A DNA stretch of 21,579 bases from CAG-791 sp002394525 (lineage in GTDB: Bacteria > Bacillota > Clostridia > Lachnospirales > Lachnospiraceae): NCBI GenBank assembly GCA_946536955.1, contig CAMNFJ010000028.1:1-21579 (forward strand), read 5' to 3'. Below are positions 14,211 to 21,170 of this stretch, in pieces. The notes under the pieces are model-generated. The model made no database searches, was not told the origin of the DNA, and was given only the letters and a program-made list of their open reading frames with translations. A program made the position numbers and the translations under genes. Positions within the stretch are counted from its first letter, which is position 1. Every line of letters starts with the position of its first letter.

Positions 14211-16334
14211 ATGGAAAACATGAGCAGACCGGATGCGCAGGATCCCTTTTCACCGGACGCCGAGGATGTGGTGCAGGACGCGCCGCAGGCCGACGGAAAG
14301 CGCAGAAGGGGCCGCGTCTACGGCTATTTCAGGATCACGATCATTCTGGGCATCATCCTGTGGGTGACGGATATTCTGATCCTCTTTCTGGACTGGCGGT
14401 CCTTTGCGGCCGTCTCGGTCGTGTGCCTGATCTATACGGTCGTCATGGCCCTGGTCTTTCTCAACAGCCGGGACCTCTATATGAAGGAGATGGCTGAGTA
14501 CGCGGAGGAGTTCAACAAGCTGGAGAACCTCCTGCTCAGGGAGATGGAGATGCCCTACGCCATGCTGGATGAGGGCGGCCATGTCCTGTGGATGAATCCG
14601 GCCTTTGAGGAGGCCATCCACAGGGACAAGAGCTTCCGGAGGCCGATCTCGACCGTCATTCCCGCCCTGACCCGGGATGTTTTTCCCGTGGACGAGAAGC
14701 CGGCCAAGGTCGCCCTGGAGATCGTCGGCAACAGCTATTATGCCCAGATGAGGCGGATCCGGGCCAGCCATCTGACCGGGAGCTCCGTCATGTTCGGGGA
14801 CAAGGTGGAGGGAGACGTGATCTCGGTCTGCCTGGTGGACAACACGGCCGTGGAGCTCGCCATCCGCGAGGTGGACGACCAGAGTCTGGCGGTCGGCCTC
14901 TTCTATATCGATAACTACGAAGAGGTCATCGATACCGTCGAGGAGGTCAGAAAGGCCCTCCTGACCGCCCTGATCGACCGCAAGGTCAACCAGTACATCA
15001 GCGCGATCGACGGCATCTGCAGCAAGATCGAGAAGGACAAATACCTGGTGATCCTGCGGAAAAAATCCCTGCAGGGACTCAGGGAGAGCCACTTTGATAT
15101 TCTGGAGGACGTCAAAAAAGTCAATATCGGCAACGAGCTGGCGGTCACCCTGAGCCTGGGCTTCGGCGTGGACGGCCTGGCCTATACCCAGAACTATGAA
15201 TTCGCCCGCAATGCCGTCGACCTTGCGCTGGGGCGCGGGGGCGACCAGGCGGTCGTCAAATCGCCCGACAATACAGTCTATTACGGCGGCAAGACCCGGC
15301 AGGTGGAAAAGAACACCAGGGTCAAGGCCCGCGTCAAGGCCCAGGCCCTCAAGGAGATCATCCGGGCCCGGGACACGGTCTTTATCATGGGCCACAAGCT
15401 GGGCGATCCCGACAGCTTCGGCGCTGCCGTGGGTATCTACAGGATCGCCAGGACCCTGGAGAAAAAGGCCCACATCATCATCAACGAGCGGACGATCTCC
15501 ATCGAGCAGATCCTGCGCCTGTTTGAAAACAACCCCGAGTATGGCAAGGACTTTATCATCACCAGCGCCCAGGCCCTGGAACTGGTCAATGACAACGCCT
15601 GCGTCGTGGTCGTGGATGTCAATACTCCCGCCCGGACGGAGTGTCCCGAGCTTCTGGTGCGATGCAAATCCACCGTGGTCCTGGACCATCACCGGGCCGG
15701 CAAGGAAGTGATCGAGGACGCGACCCTCTCCTATGTGGAGGGCTATGCCTCCTCGGCCTGTGAAATGGTTGCCGAGATCGTCCAGTATACCGGCGACAAC
15801 ATCCGCCTGCGCCCCGAGGAGGCCGACGCCATGTACGGCGGCATCGTCGTGGATACGGATGGCTTTGTCAACAAGGCGGGTGTCCGCACCTTCGAGGCGG
15901 CCGCCTTCCTGCGGCGCAGCGGCGCGGACGTTGTCCGGGTCCGCAAGCTCTTCCGCGAAGAGGCGGTCGAATACAAGACCAGGGCGGATGCCGTCTCCCA
16001 GGCGGAGATCTACAGGGATGCCTTCGCCATCTCTGTCTGCAAGGGGGAGGGCGTGCGGAGCCCCACCGTCGTCGGAGCTCAGGCGGCCAACGAGCTGCTC
16101 AATATCGACGGCGTCAAGGCCAGCTTTGTCATGACCGAGTACAACGGCCTGATCTTTATCAGCGCCCGCTCGATCGACGAGGTCAATGTCCAGATCATCA
16201 TGGAGCACATGGGCGGCGGAGGCCATATCAATATGGCCGGAAGCCAGATGTCCGGAGCGACGGTCGAAGAGGCCATCGCCCGCACCAAGGAGGTCATCGA
16301 CCAGATGATCGAAGAAGGCGAGATCGATACGTGA
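14211..16334 (+). CDS. gdpP: Cyclic-di-AMP phosphodiesterase GdpP (DHH/DHHA1)
   Basis: This membrane-bound enzyme hydrolyses c-di-AMP to pApA and so helps set osmotic and cell-wall homeostasis. It has 707 residues. The start at 14211 is chosen because GGAG (14199-14202) is eight bases upstream; an in-frame ATG at 14178 overlaps the previous gene and lacks a site. Two membrane helices lie at about 42-60 and 65-84, then a PAS-like domain (about 105-200) and a degenerate GGDEF domain (ending ALGRGGDQAVVK near 341). The DHH domain has GHKLGDPDSFG at 394-404 and Asp492-His493-His494; the DHHA1 motif GGGGHINMAGS is at 668-678. All metal-site motifs look intact. rplI and dnaB follow, the usual Firmicute arrangement. 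Confidence 0.96.
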   Translation: MENMSRPDAQDPFSPDAEDVVQDAPQADGKRRRGRVYGYFRITIILGIILWVTDILILFLDWRSFAAVSVVCLIYTVVMALVFLNSRDLYMKEMAEYAEEFNKLENLLLREMEMPYAMLDEGGHVLWMNPAFEEAIHRDKSFRRPISTVIPALTRDVFPVDEKPAKVALEIVGNSYYAQMRRIRASHLTGSSVMFGDKVEGDVISVCLVDNTAVELAIREVDDQSLAVGLFYIDNYEEVIDTVEEVRKALLTALIDRKVNQYISAIDGICSKIEKDKYLVILRKKSLQGLRESHFDILEDVKKVNIGNELAVTLSLGFGVDGLAYTQNYEFARNAVDLALGRGGDQAVVKSPDNTVYYGGKTRQVEKNTRVKARVKAQALKEIIRARDTVFIMGHKLGDPDSFGAAVGIYRIARTLEKKAHIIINERTISIEQILRLFENNPEYGKDFIITSAQALELVNDNACVVVVDVNTPARTECPELLVRCKSTVVLDHHRAGKEVIEDATLSYVEGYASSACEMVAEIVQYTGDNIRLRPEEADAMYGGIVVDTDGFVNKAGVRTFEAAAFLRRSGADVVRVRKLFREEAVEYKTRADAVSQAEIYRDAFAISVCKGEGVRSPTVVGAQAANELLNIDGVKASFVMTEYNGLIFISARSIDEVNVQIIMEHMGGGGHINMAGSQMSGATVEEAIARTKEVIDQMIEEGEIDT

Positions 16335-16344
16335 GGGGAGGTCT

Positions 16345-16448
16345 GTTGGCTGGCAGTTAAAAGCTAAAAGCTATCCCTTCCCCCGATACCCCGAATTACC
16401 AGTTACAGAGCTGACAGCTAAAGGCTGAAAGCTAACAGCTGCCAGCTC
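16345..16448. repeat. AGCT-rich interspersed repeat, copy 2 (inverted relative to copy 1)
   Basis: The reverse complement of this stretch starts GGAGCTGGCAGCTGTTAGCT and has GGTAATT in the middle, matching the order of copy 1 at 2338-2432 (GGGAGCTGTTAGCTGTTAGC, then GGTAATT). The right arm on the plus strand is AGCTGACAGCTAAAGGCTGA followed by AGCTAACAGCT units. It fills most of the 137-bp gap between gdpP and rplI and ends 11 bases before the rplI ribosome binding site, so it lies in the rplI leader if transcription runs through from gdpP. Confidence 0.7.
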
Positions 16449-16471
16449 CAATCCCTACTAAGGAGGAAACC

Positions 16472-16918
16472 ATGAAAGTAATCTTACTGCAGGATGTGAA
16501 ATCTCTCGGCAAAGAGGGAGACGTTGTAGATGTGAGCGATGGATACGCCAGAAATTTTGTCATCCCCAAGAAGCTGGGCGTAGAGGCCAATGACAAGAAC
16601 AAGAATGACCTCAAGCTCAAAAAGCAGCGCCAGGCCAAGGAGGCGGCCGAAAAGCTCGCCGAGGCCCAGAAGCTGGCCAGGGACCTGGAGCAGGTCACCG
16701 TTGTGGTCAGGATGAAGGCCGGAGAGGGCGGACGCGTCTTTGGGTCCGTCAGCGCCAAGGAGATCGCTCAGGAGGCAAAGAAGCAGTTCAACCTTGACCT
16801 GGACAAGAAGAAGATCCAACTGTCCGACCCCATCAAATCCTTCGGGAGCTTTGAGATCCCGATCCGTCTGCACCCCCAGGTGACCGGTAAGTTCATGCTC
16901 AAGGTCACGGAGGCCTGA
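16472..16918 (+). CDS. rplI: 50S ribosomal protein L9
   Basis: This 23S rRNA-binding protein of the large subunit has 148 residues, the normal length. The N-terminal domain starts MKVILLQDVKSLGKEGDVVDV and has the conserved GYARNFVIPK. A long charged connecting helix spans about residues 40-75, and the C-terminal domain includes GEGGRVFGSVSAKEI. The start has a strong AAGGAGG at 16460-16466. dnaB begins two bases after its stop. Confidence 0.98.
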   Translation: MKVILLQDVKSLGKEGDVVDVSDGYARNFVIPKKLGVEANDKNKNDLKLKKQRQAKEAAEKLAEAQKLARDLEQVTVVVRMKAGEGGRVFGSVSAKEIAQEAKKQFNLDLDKKKIQLSDPIKSFGSFEIPIRLHPQVTGKFMLKVTEA

Positions 16919-16920
16919 TC

Positions 16921-18261
16921 ATGGCGCAGGAAGACCTGGTCAGCAGGGTGATGCCGCACAGCCTGGAGGCCGAGAGATCGGTGCTGGGCGCCATGCTGAT
17001 CGACCCGGAGGCGGTCGAAGTCGCCGCCGAGATCGTCAGGGAGGAGGACTTTTACTCGCGGCAGAACGGCGTGCTCTTTCAGACCATGCTGGAAATGAAC
17101 CAGAAGGGGACCGCGATCGATCCGGTCACGCTCCAGACCAGGCTGCGCGAGAAAAACCTGCCGCCCGAGCTGTATGCGGATGAGCTGATCCGCGAGCTGA
17201 TCGCCATCGTGCCCTCCTCCGCCAATATCAAGTCCTACGCCAATATCGTGGCCGAGAAATCCCTCCTGCGCAGCATGATCCGCGCCAACGAGGAGATCGC
17301 GGGAAACTGCTATGCCCAGAATGAGGAGATGGAGACCCTGCTGGACAAGGCGGAGAGGAGGATCTTTGAGATCTCCCAGAGACGGACGGCCAACAACTTT
17401 GTGCCCATCCGCCAGATCGTCCTCAATGCCATGGACAAGATCGAGGCGGCCTCCAGGATCAAGGGCAGCGTCACGGGCCTGTCCACAGGCTTCACAGACC
17501 TGGACAACCGGACGGCCGGCCTGCAGCCTGCCGATTTCATCCTGATCGCGGCCCGGCCCTCGATGGGCAAGACCGCCCTGGTCCTCAATATAGCCGAGTA
17601 CCTGACCATGAAGGAAGAGCGCTGCGTCGCCATCTTTTCTCTGGAAATGTCCAAGGAACAGCTGGTGAACCGCCTCTTTGCCATGCAGTCCCATGTTGAA
17701 GCCCAGAAGATCCGGACCGGCGACCTGAACGAGACGGAGTGGGCGGAGCTGATCGAGAGCGCCGGCAGGATCGGCGAGAGCCGCCTGATAATCGACGACA
17801 CACCCGCGATCAGCGTCGCGGAGATGCGGTCCAAATGCCGCAAATACAAGCTGGAATTCGGCCTCGATATCATCATCATCGACTACCTCCAGCTCATGAG
17901 CGGGTCGGGCCGCAGCGGCGATTCCAGACAGCAGGAGATCTCGGACATCTCCCGCTCCCTCAAGGCCCTGGCCAGAGAACTCAACGTACCGGTCGTGGCC
18001 CTGTCCCAGCTCTCCCGAGCGGTGGAATCCAGACCCAACCACAGACCCATGCTCTCTGACCTCCGTGAATCCGGAGCCATTGAGCAGGACGCGGACCTGG
18101 TCATGTTCATCTACCGCGACGACTACTACAATGAGGATTCGGAAAAAAAGGGGATCGCCGAGATCATCATCGCAAAACAGAGAAACGGCCCCATCGGCAC
18201 CGTAGAACTCAGCTGGCAGCCCCAGCTCACCAAATTCGCAAACCTGGCGCGTTCGCAATGA
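16921..18261 (+). CDS. dnaB: Replicative DNA helicase DnaB
   Basis: This hexameric helicase unwinds DNA ahead of the replication fork. It has 446 residues, a normal length with no intein. The N-terminal DnaB domain begins with MPHSLEAERSVLGAML. The RecA-like domain has Walker A ARPSMGKT (residues 211-218), FSLEMSKEQLVNRL, Walker B IIIIDYLQLM (Asp321) and the SRSLKALARELNVPVVALSQLSR segment. The C-terminus carries EQDADLVMFIYRDDYY and ends with the usual AKQRNGPIGTVEL region. The start two bases after rplI is served by GGAGG at 16909-16913 inside rplI. Confidence 0.98.
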   Translation: MAQEDLVSRVMPHSLEAERSVLGAMLIDPEAVEVAAEIVREEDFYSRQNGVLFQTMLEMNQKGTAIDPVTLQTRLREKNLPPELYADELIRELIAIVPSSANIKSYANIVAEKSLLRSMIRANEEIAGNCYAQNEEMETLLDKAERRIFEISQRRTANNFVPIRQIVLNAMDKIEAASRIKGSVTGLSTGFTDLDNRTAGLQPADFILIAARPSMGKTALVLNIAEYLTMKEERCVAIFSLEMSKEQLVNRLFAMQSHVEAQKIRTGDLNETEWAELIESAGRIGESRLIIDDTPAISVAEMRSKCRKYKLEFGLDIIIIDYLQLMSGSGRSGDSRQQEISDISRSLKALARELNVPVVALSQLSRAVESRPNHRPMLSDLRESGAIEQDADLVMFIYRDDYYNEDSEKKGIAEIIIAKQRNGPIGTVELSWQPQLTKFANLARSQ

Positions 18262-18273
18262 GCCATGCGCAGA

Positions 18274-18332
18274 CAAATCAAATGCGATAGATGTGTCGAG
18301 CTCGCTCGTAAGCATCTATCGCAATTGATTTG
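18274..18332. repeat. 20-bp inverted repeat directly downstream of dnaB
   Basis: Bases 18274-18293 (CAAATCAAATGCGATAGATG) and 18313-18332 are reverse complements in 19 of 20 positions. The 19-base loop contains the CGAGCTCG palindrome. It starts 13 bases after the dnaB stop. No T-tract follows, so it is not a standard intrinsic terminator, though it could still block 3' degradation of the dnaB message. Confidence 0.65.
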
Positions 18333-18342
18333 GCGGCATACG

Positions 18343-18511
18343 GCGAATGCCGTGCATCCGTGCGAAAAGCGGAGCGTTCGCACGGATGGCGCATGGCGGA
18401 TCCGAAAAGGCCCAAAGCCATGCATATAGCGAACGCCATACATCCGTGCGAAAAGCGGAGCGTTCGCACGGATGGCGCATGGCGGATCCGGAGAAGCAAA
18501 AAGCCATGTAT
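18343..18511. repeat. Two tandem copies of an 86-bp hairpin-bearing repeat
   Basis: Copy 1 runs from 18343 and copy 2 from 18429, a period of 86 bp. Each contains a perfect 12-bp inverted repeat, CATCCGTGCGAA and TTCGCACGGATG, around a ten-base AAGCGGAGCG loop (18355-18388 and 18441-18474). A GGCGCATGGCGGATCCG segment follows. The AGCCATG edge motif appears three times (18261, 18416, 18502). The copies differ mainly outside the hairpin. The short frames on either strand here simply reflect the repeat. Confidence 0.85.
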
Positions 18512-18552
18512 GCGCAGCCAGGAAAAAAGCATACGAAGAAGAAAATTCGAAC

Positions 18553-18581
18553 TTGCAATTCAAAAGTTTTGTCTATACGAT
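18553..18581 (+). promoter_or_regulatory. Probable promoter of the CoA ligase gene
   Basis: TTGCAA at 18553-18558 and TACGAT at 18576-18581 are separated by 17 bases within a short AT-rich island. It lies after the dnaB repeat block and about 40 bases before the ligase start. The hexamers are imperfect, so this is a moderate call. Confidence 0.45.
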
Positions 18582-18620
18582 ATCAATATGAAGTATTGAC
18601 TGCATAGGAGGGACAAAGCC

Positions 18621-19928
18621 ATGGAACATTATTTCGATCCGGGGATCGAGTGCGCTTCACGCGAGCAGATCACAGCCTGGCAGGACGAGCGCCTGGTAAA
18701 CACTGTGAAACGCGTCTATGCTTCGGTGCCCTGTTACAGGGAGAAAATGGACGCGGCAGGCGTGAAGCCCGAGGACATTCGCGGCGTCAGGGATCTGCAT
18801 AAGCTGCCTTTTCTGACCAAGGAGGACCTGCGTCAGCAGTATCCCTACGGACTTCTGGCTGTCCCCATGTCGGACTGTGTCAGGATCCATTCTACCAGCG
18901 GCACGACCGGGAGAAGGGTCGTGGCATTTTACACCCAGCACGATATCGATCTGTGGGAGGAATGCTGTGCCCGCGCGATCGCGGCGGCCGGAGGGACCAG
19001 GGACGACGTGGTCCAGGTCTGCTACGGCTACGGCCTCTTTACGGGCGGAGCGGGCCTGCACGGGGGCTCTCACAAGGTGGGCTGCCTGACCCTGCCCATG
19101 TCCTCAGGCAATACGGACCGCCAGCTGCAGTTCATGACCGACCTGGGCACGACGATCATCGCCTGTACGCCCTCCTACGCGGCCTATCTGGCCGAGACGA
19201 TCCAGGAGCGCGGGCTCAGGGACCAGATCAGACTCAAGGCCGGTATCTTCGGCGCTGAGGCCTGGACGGAGGAGATGCGCCGCGACATCGAGGACAAGCT
19301 CGGGATCAAGGCCTTTGACATCTACGGCCTGACGGAGATATCCGGTCCCGGAGTGGCATTCGAGTGCTCGCAGAAAAACGGCATGCACATCAATGAGGAC
19401 CACTTTATCGCGGAGATCATCGATCCCAATACCGGAGAGGTCCTGCCCTACGGCCAGAAGGGGGAACTGGTCTTTACCAGCATCACCAAGGAGGCCTTCC
19501 CCCTGCTGCGCTACCGCACCAGGGACATCTGCGTCCTCAACGCCGAGCCCTGCGCCTGCGGCAGGACCCATGTCCGCATGGCCAAGCCCATGGGCCGCAG
19601 CGACGATATGCTCATCGTCAAGGGCGTCAACGTATTCCCTAGCCAGATCGAGACCGTCCTGCTCAACTACGGCTATCCCGCCAATTACCAGATCCTTGTC
19701 ACCAGGGAGAACAACAGCGACAGGATCGAGGTCCAGGTCGAGATGACCCCCGAGATGTTCTCCGACTCCCTCAAGGACATCACAAAGCGCGAGAAGCAGC
19801 TTGTCAGCGCCCTCAAGGCCATGCTGGGAATCTACTGCGTGGTGAAGCTGGTCGCGCCCAAGAGCATTGAGAGGAGCGAGGGAAAGGCTAAGCGCGTCAT
19901 TGACAGGCGCAATCTCTATCAGGGATAA
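18621..19928 (+). CDS. paaK: Phenylacetate-CoA ligase family protein (AMP-forming)
   Basis: This cytoplasmic enzyme activates an aryl- or related carboxylic acid with ATP and CoA through an acyl-adenylate. It has 435 residues, the PaaK length. The adenylate-binding loop HSTSGTTGRR starts at residue 90. The DIYGLTEISGPG and RYRTRDI segments and the C-terminal SIERSEGKAKRVIDRR with the catalytic-type Lys are present. CACC-like Cys residues (EPCACGRTH) match the zinc-binding type of the family. AGGAGGG precedes the start. The ACT-domain gene follows, and 2-oxoacid:ferredoxin genes lie just beyond. This pairing fits aromatic or branched 2-oxoacid degradation; the true substrate is not readable. 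Confidence 0.93.
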   Translation: MEHYFDPGIECASREQITAWQDERLVNTVKRVYASVPCYREKMDAAGVKPEDIRGVRDLHKLPFLTKEDLRQQYPYGLLAVPMSDCVRIHSTSGTTGRRVVAFYTQHDIDLWEECCARAIAAAGGTRDDVVQVCYGYGLFTGGAGLHGGSHKVGCLTLPMSSGNTDRQLQFMTDLGTTIIACTPSYAAYLAETIQERGLRDQIRLKAGIFGAEAWTEEMRRDIEDKLGIKAFDIYGLTEISGPGVAFECSQKNGMHINEDHFIAEIIDPNTGEVLPYGQKGELVFTSITKEAFPLLRYRTRDICVLNAEPCACGRTHVRMAKPMGRSDDMLIVKGVNVFPSQIETVLLNYGYPANYQILVTRENNSDRIEVQVEMTPEMFSDSLKDITKREKQLVSALKAMLGIYCVVKLVAPKSIERSEGKAKRVIDRRNLYQG

Positions 19929-20018
19929 AGAGGCCCCGGTCCCGGACCGGAGAGAGTCCCTGTCCCGAAGTGTTTTTTGAAAAAAAGGATAACAGCATCT
20001 ATACGGGAGGTAAGAGAG

Positions 20019-20456
20019 ATGACAGTTAAACAGATTTCCGCGTTTCTGGAAAACAAACCCGGCGCGCTCGCCGCGTTCACCAAGACCCTGCAGAACAGCG
20101 GGATCGATCTGAGAGCTCTCTCCCTGGCGGAGACAGAGGATTTCGGAATCGTGCGTGTGATCGTCGACGATGCCTATAAGACCGTCCAGATCCTCAAGGA
20201 GGAGGGCTATGTATGCTCCCTCACGCCGGTCCTGGCGATCGTCTTCGAGGATAAGCCCGGCGCCCTCGTCAATGTCCTCAACCTGCTCGGCGACAACGGG
20301 ATCAACCTGGAGTACTCCTACGCCTTTCTTGCCAAGAAGGCCAACAGCGCCTGCATGATCTTCCGCGTCGCGGACAATGAGGCCGCCGTAAAGGTGCTCA
20401 CGGCCAACGGGATCCGGCCCATCTGCCAGGATGACCTGGAGGGCATGTTCAAGTAG
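20019..20456 (+). CDS. Tandem ACT-domain protein
   Basis: This 145-residue protein consists of two ACT domains (about residues 3-70 and 72-140), the fold that binds amino acids as an allosteric effector. It has no catalytic domain. The first domain begins VKQISAFLENKPGALAAFTK and the second VLAIVFEDKPGALVNVLNLL, each with the ACT-type N-K/D-KPGAL motif. The start is taken at 20019 because GGGAGG at 20005-20010 is eight bases upstream. It is 90 bases downstream of the CoA ligase and most likely co-transcribed. In Clostridia such proteins commonly accompany PaaK-type ligases. Sensing of an amino acid (aromatic or branched-chain) is inferred. Confidence 0.92.
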   Translation: MTVKQISAFLENKPGALAAFTKTLQNSGIDLRALSLAETEDFGIVRVIVDDAYKTVQILKEEGYVCSLTPVLAIVFEDKPGALVNVLNLLGDNGINLEYSYAFLAKKANSACMIFRVADNEAAVKVLTANGIRPICQDDLEGMFK

Positions 20457-20476
20457 AATACAGGTGATGTTCATGG

Positions 20477-20521
20477 AAGCCCCTGACTGACGGCCCGAAA
20501 AGCCGGTCATCCAGGGGCTTT
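20477..20521 (+). terminator. Probable terminator of the ligase/ACT operon
   Basis: AAGCCCCTG (20477-20485) pairs perfectly with CAGGGGCTT (20512-20520). An inner TGACGGC/GCCGGTCA helix with one bulge closes on a CCGAAAA loop. Only three T's follow the stem, so it is a weaker intrinsic terminator than the others here. It begins 21 bases after the ACT stop. Confidence 0.65.
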
Positions 20522-20534
20522 GAGCAGGAATCCT

Positions 20535-20566
20535 GAATCCCGGGGATCTGGAATCCCGGGGATTTG
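20535..20566. repeat. 16-bp tandem duplication
   Basis: GAATCCCGGGGATCTG (20535-20550) is immediately repeated as GAATCCCGGGGATTTG (20551-20566). There is one difference. It lies between convergent transcription units and has no visible role. Confidence 0.6.
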
Positions 20567-20609
20567 GGACCCTGTAAGAGGATATCCCGGAAAAGATTTT
20601 ATGAAAAGA

Positions 20610-20649
20610 AAAAGACCGCCTGTGGTTTGATCACAACCACAGGCGGTCT
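20610..20649 (-). terminator. Intrinsic terminator of the ferredoxin gene
   Basis: AGACCGCCTGTGGTT (20613-20627) and its complement at 20635-20649 form a perfect 15-bp stem with a seven-base loop. On the minus strand the stem runs into TTTTTCTTTTC, a T-tract. It lies 37 bases after the ferredoxin stop. Confidence 0.9.
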
Positions 20650-20685
20650 TCTCAGATTCCGTAATAATTATTTATATAGAATCAA

Positions 20686-20856
20686 TTATGCCTCGGTGAT
20701 AGCGCCGACAGGGCAGGTTCCTTCGCAGGCACCGCAGTCGATGCAGGCATCCGCATTGATCTCGTACTGGGAATCGCCCTGGGAGATCGCCTCTACGGGA
20801 CATGATGCAGCGCAGGTACCACAGCTGATGCAGGAATCATTAATAACACGTGCCAT
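20686..20856 (-). CDS. 2[4Fe-4S] clostridial-type ferredoxin
   Basis: This 56-residue electron carrier starts at 20856 on the minus strand after AAAGGAG. The sequence has two CxxCxxCxxxCP motifs: CISCGTCAASCP and CIDCGACEGTCP. Each binds one 4Fe-4S cluster with the last Cys of the other motif. The two halves are clear internal duplicates (SCPVEAI and TCPVGAI). It is transcribed in the same direction as, and downstream of, the pyruvate:ferredoxin oxidoreductase, which it presumably serves as acceptor. It has its own promoter and terminator. Confidence 0.96.
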   Translation of the reverse strand: MARVINDSCISCGTCAASCPVEAISQGDSQYEINADACIDCGACEGTCPVGAITEA

Positions 20857-20933
20857 TGTAATGTTCTCCTTTCAATATAAAAGTAAAAAAAAGAAAGTTC
20901 AAGGTTAGTACAAACTAAATACCCTTATCCTGA

Positions 20934-20974
20934 CACAAGCCACAGAAAGCACCGGAGTGCGATCTGTGGCTTGT
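20934..20974 (-). promoter_or_regulatory. Hairpin at the predicted 5' end of the ferredoxin mRNA
   Basis: ACAAGCCACAGA (20934-20945) and TCTGTGGCTTGT (20963-20974) form a perfect 12-bp stem. An inner GCAC/GTGC stem tops it. The predicted transcription start from the promoter at 20981-21009 is about 20974, the first base of the stem. A 5' hairpin at this position usually stabilises a message. There is no T-tract on either side. Confidence 0.55.
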
Positions 20975-20980
20975 ATTGTC

Positions 20981-21009
20981 ATCATAGCGTTTTTTTATGC
21001 TGTAGTCAA
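20981..21009 (-). promoter_or_regulatory. Promoter of the ferredoxin gene
   Basis: Read on the minus strand, TTGACT (21009-21004) and TATGAT (20986-20981) are separated by 17 bases. This is a near-consensus sigma-A-type promoter in an AT-rich island. The leader to the ferredoxin start is about 118 nt. Confidence 0.8.
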
Positions 21010-21170
21010 GAATATTTTTAGTATATTTTCAATACTGAAAACCCCGTTGATCACAGCGGTCTGACTCTCTGCAGGACAGGCGGGCGGCCTGCCCTGCGGG
21101 AGAACTGATCAGAGATCAGGGTCTGCGGATGTCCGGCCCGGGCCGGGGCACCGGCAGGGAAAAACCCGGA

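Larger units (their letters stand above)
20857..21170. other. Intergenic region between ferredoxin and oxidoreductase genes
   Basis: It holds the ferredoxin leader, hairpin and promoter (to 21009). Then come several GC-rich dyads: GCAGGACAGGC with GCCTGCCCTGC (21071-21081 and 21087-21097, one mismatch), CTGATC/GATCAG (21105-21119) and the palindrome CCGGCCCGGGCCGG (21133-21146). Any of these could end the oxidoreductase transcript, but none has a T-tract on the minus strand. No gene is visible. Confidence 0.6.

Noticed and set aside
14250..16226. 658-codon minus-strand frame opposite gdpP
   Set aside because: It has the same shadow composition and no domain features; gdpP on the plus strand is unambiguous.
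18343..18511. CRISPR-like array
   Set aside because: There are only two contiguous copies, with 86-bp period, no unique spacers and no cas genes nearby; the repeats are long hairpin units.
18278..18563. Several overlapping short minus-strand frames with repeated peptides after dnaB
   Set aside because: The peptide repeats come only from the 86-bp DNA repeat; the frames overlap one another and lack ribosome binding sites.
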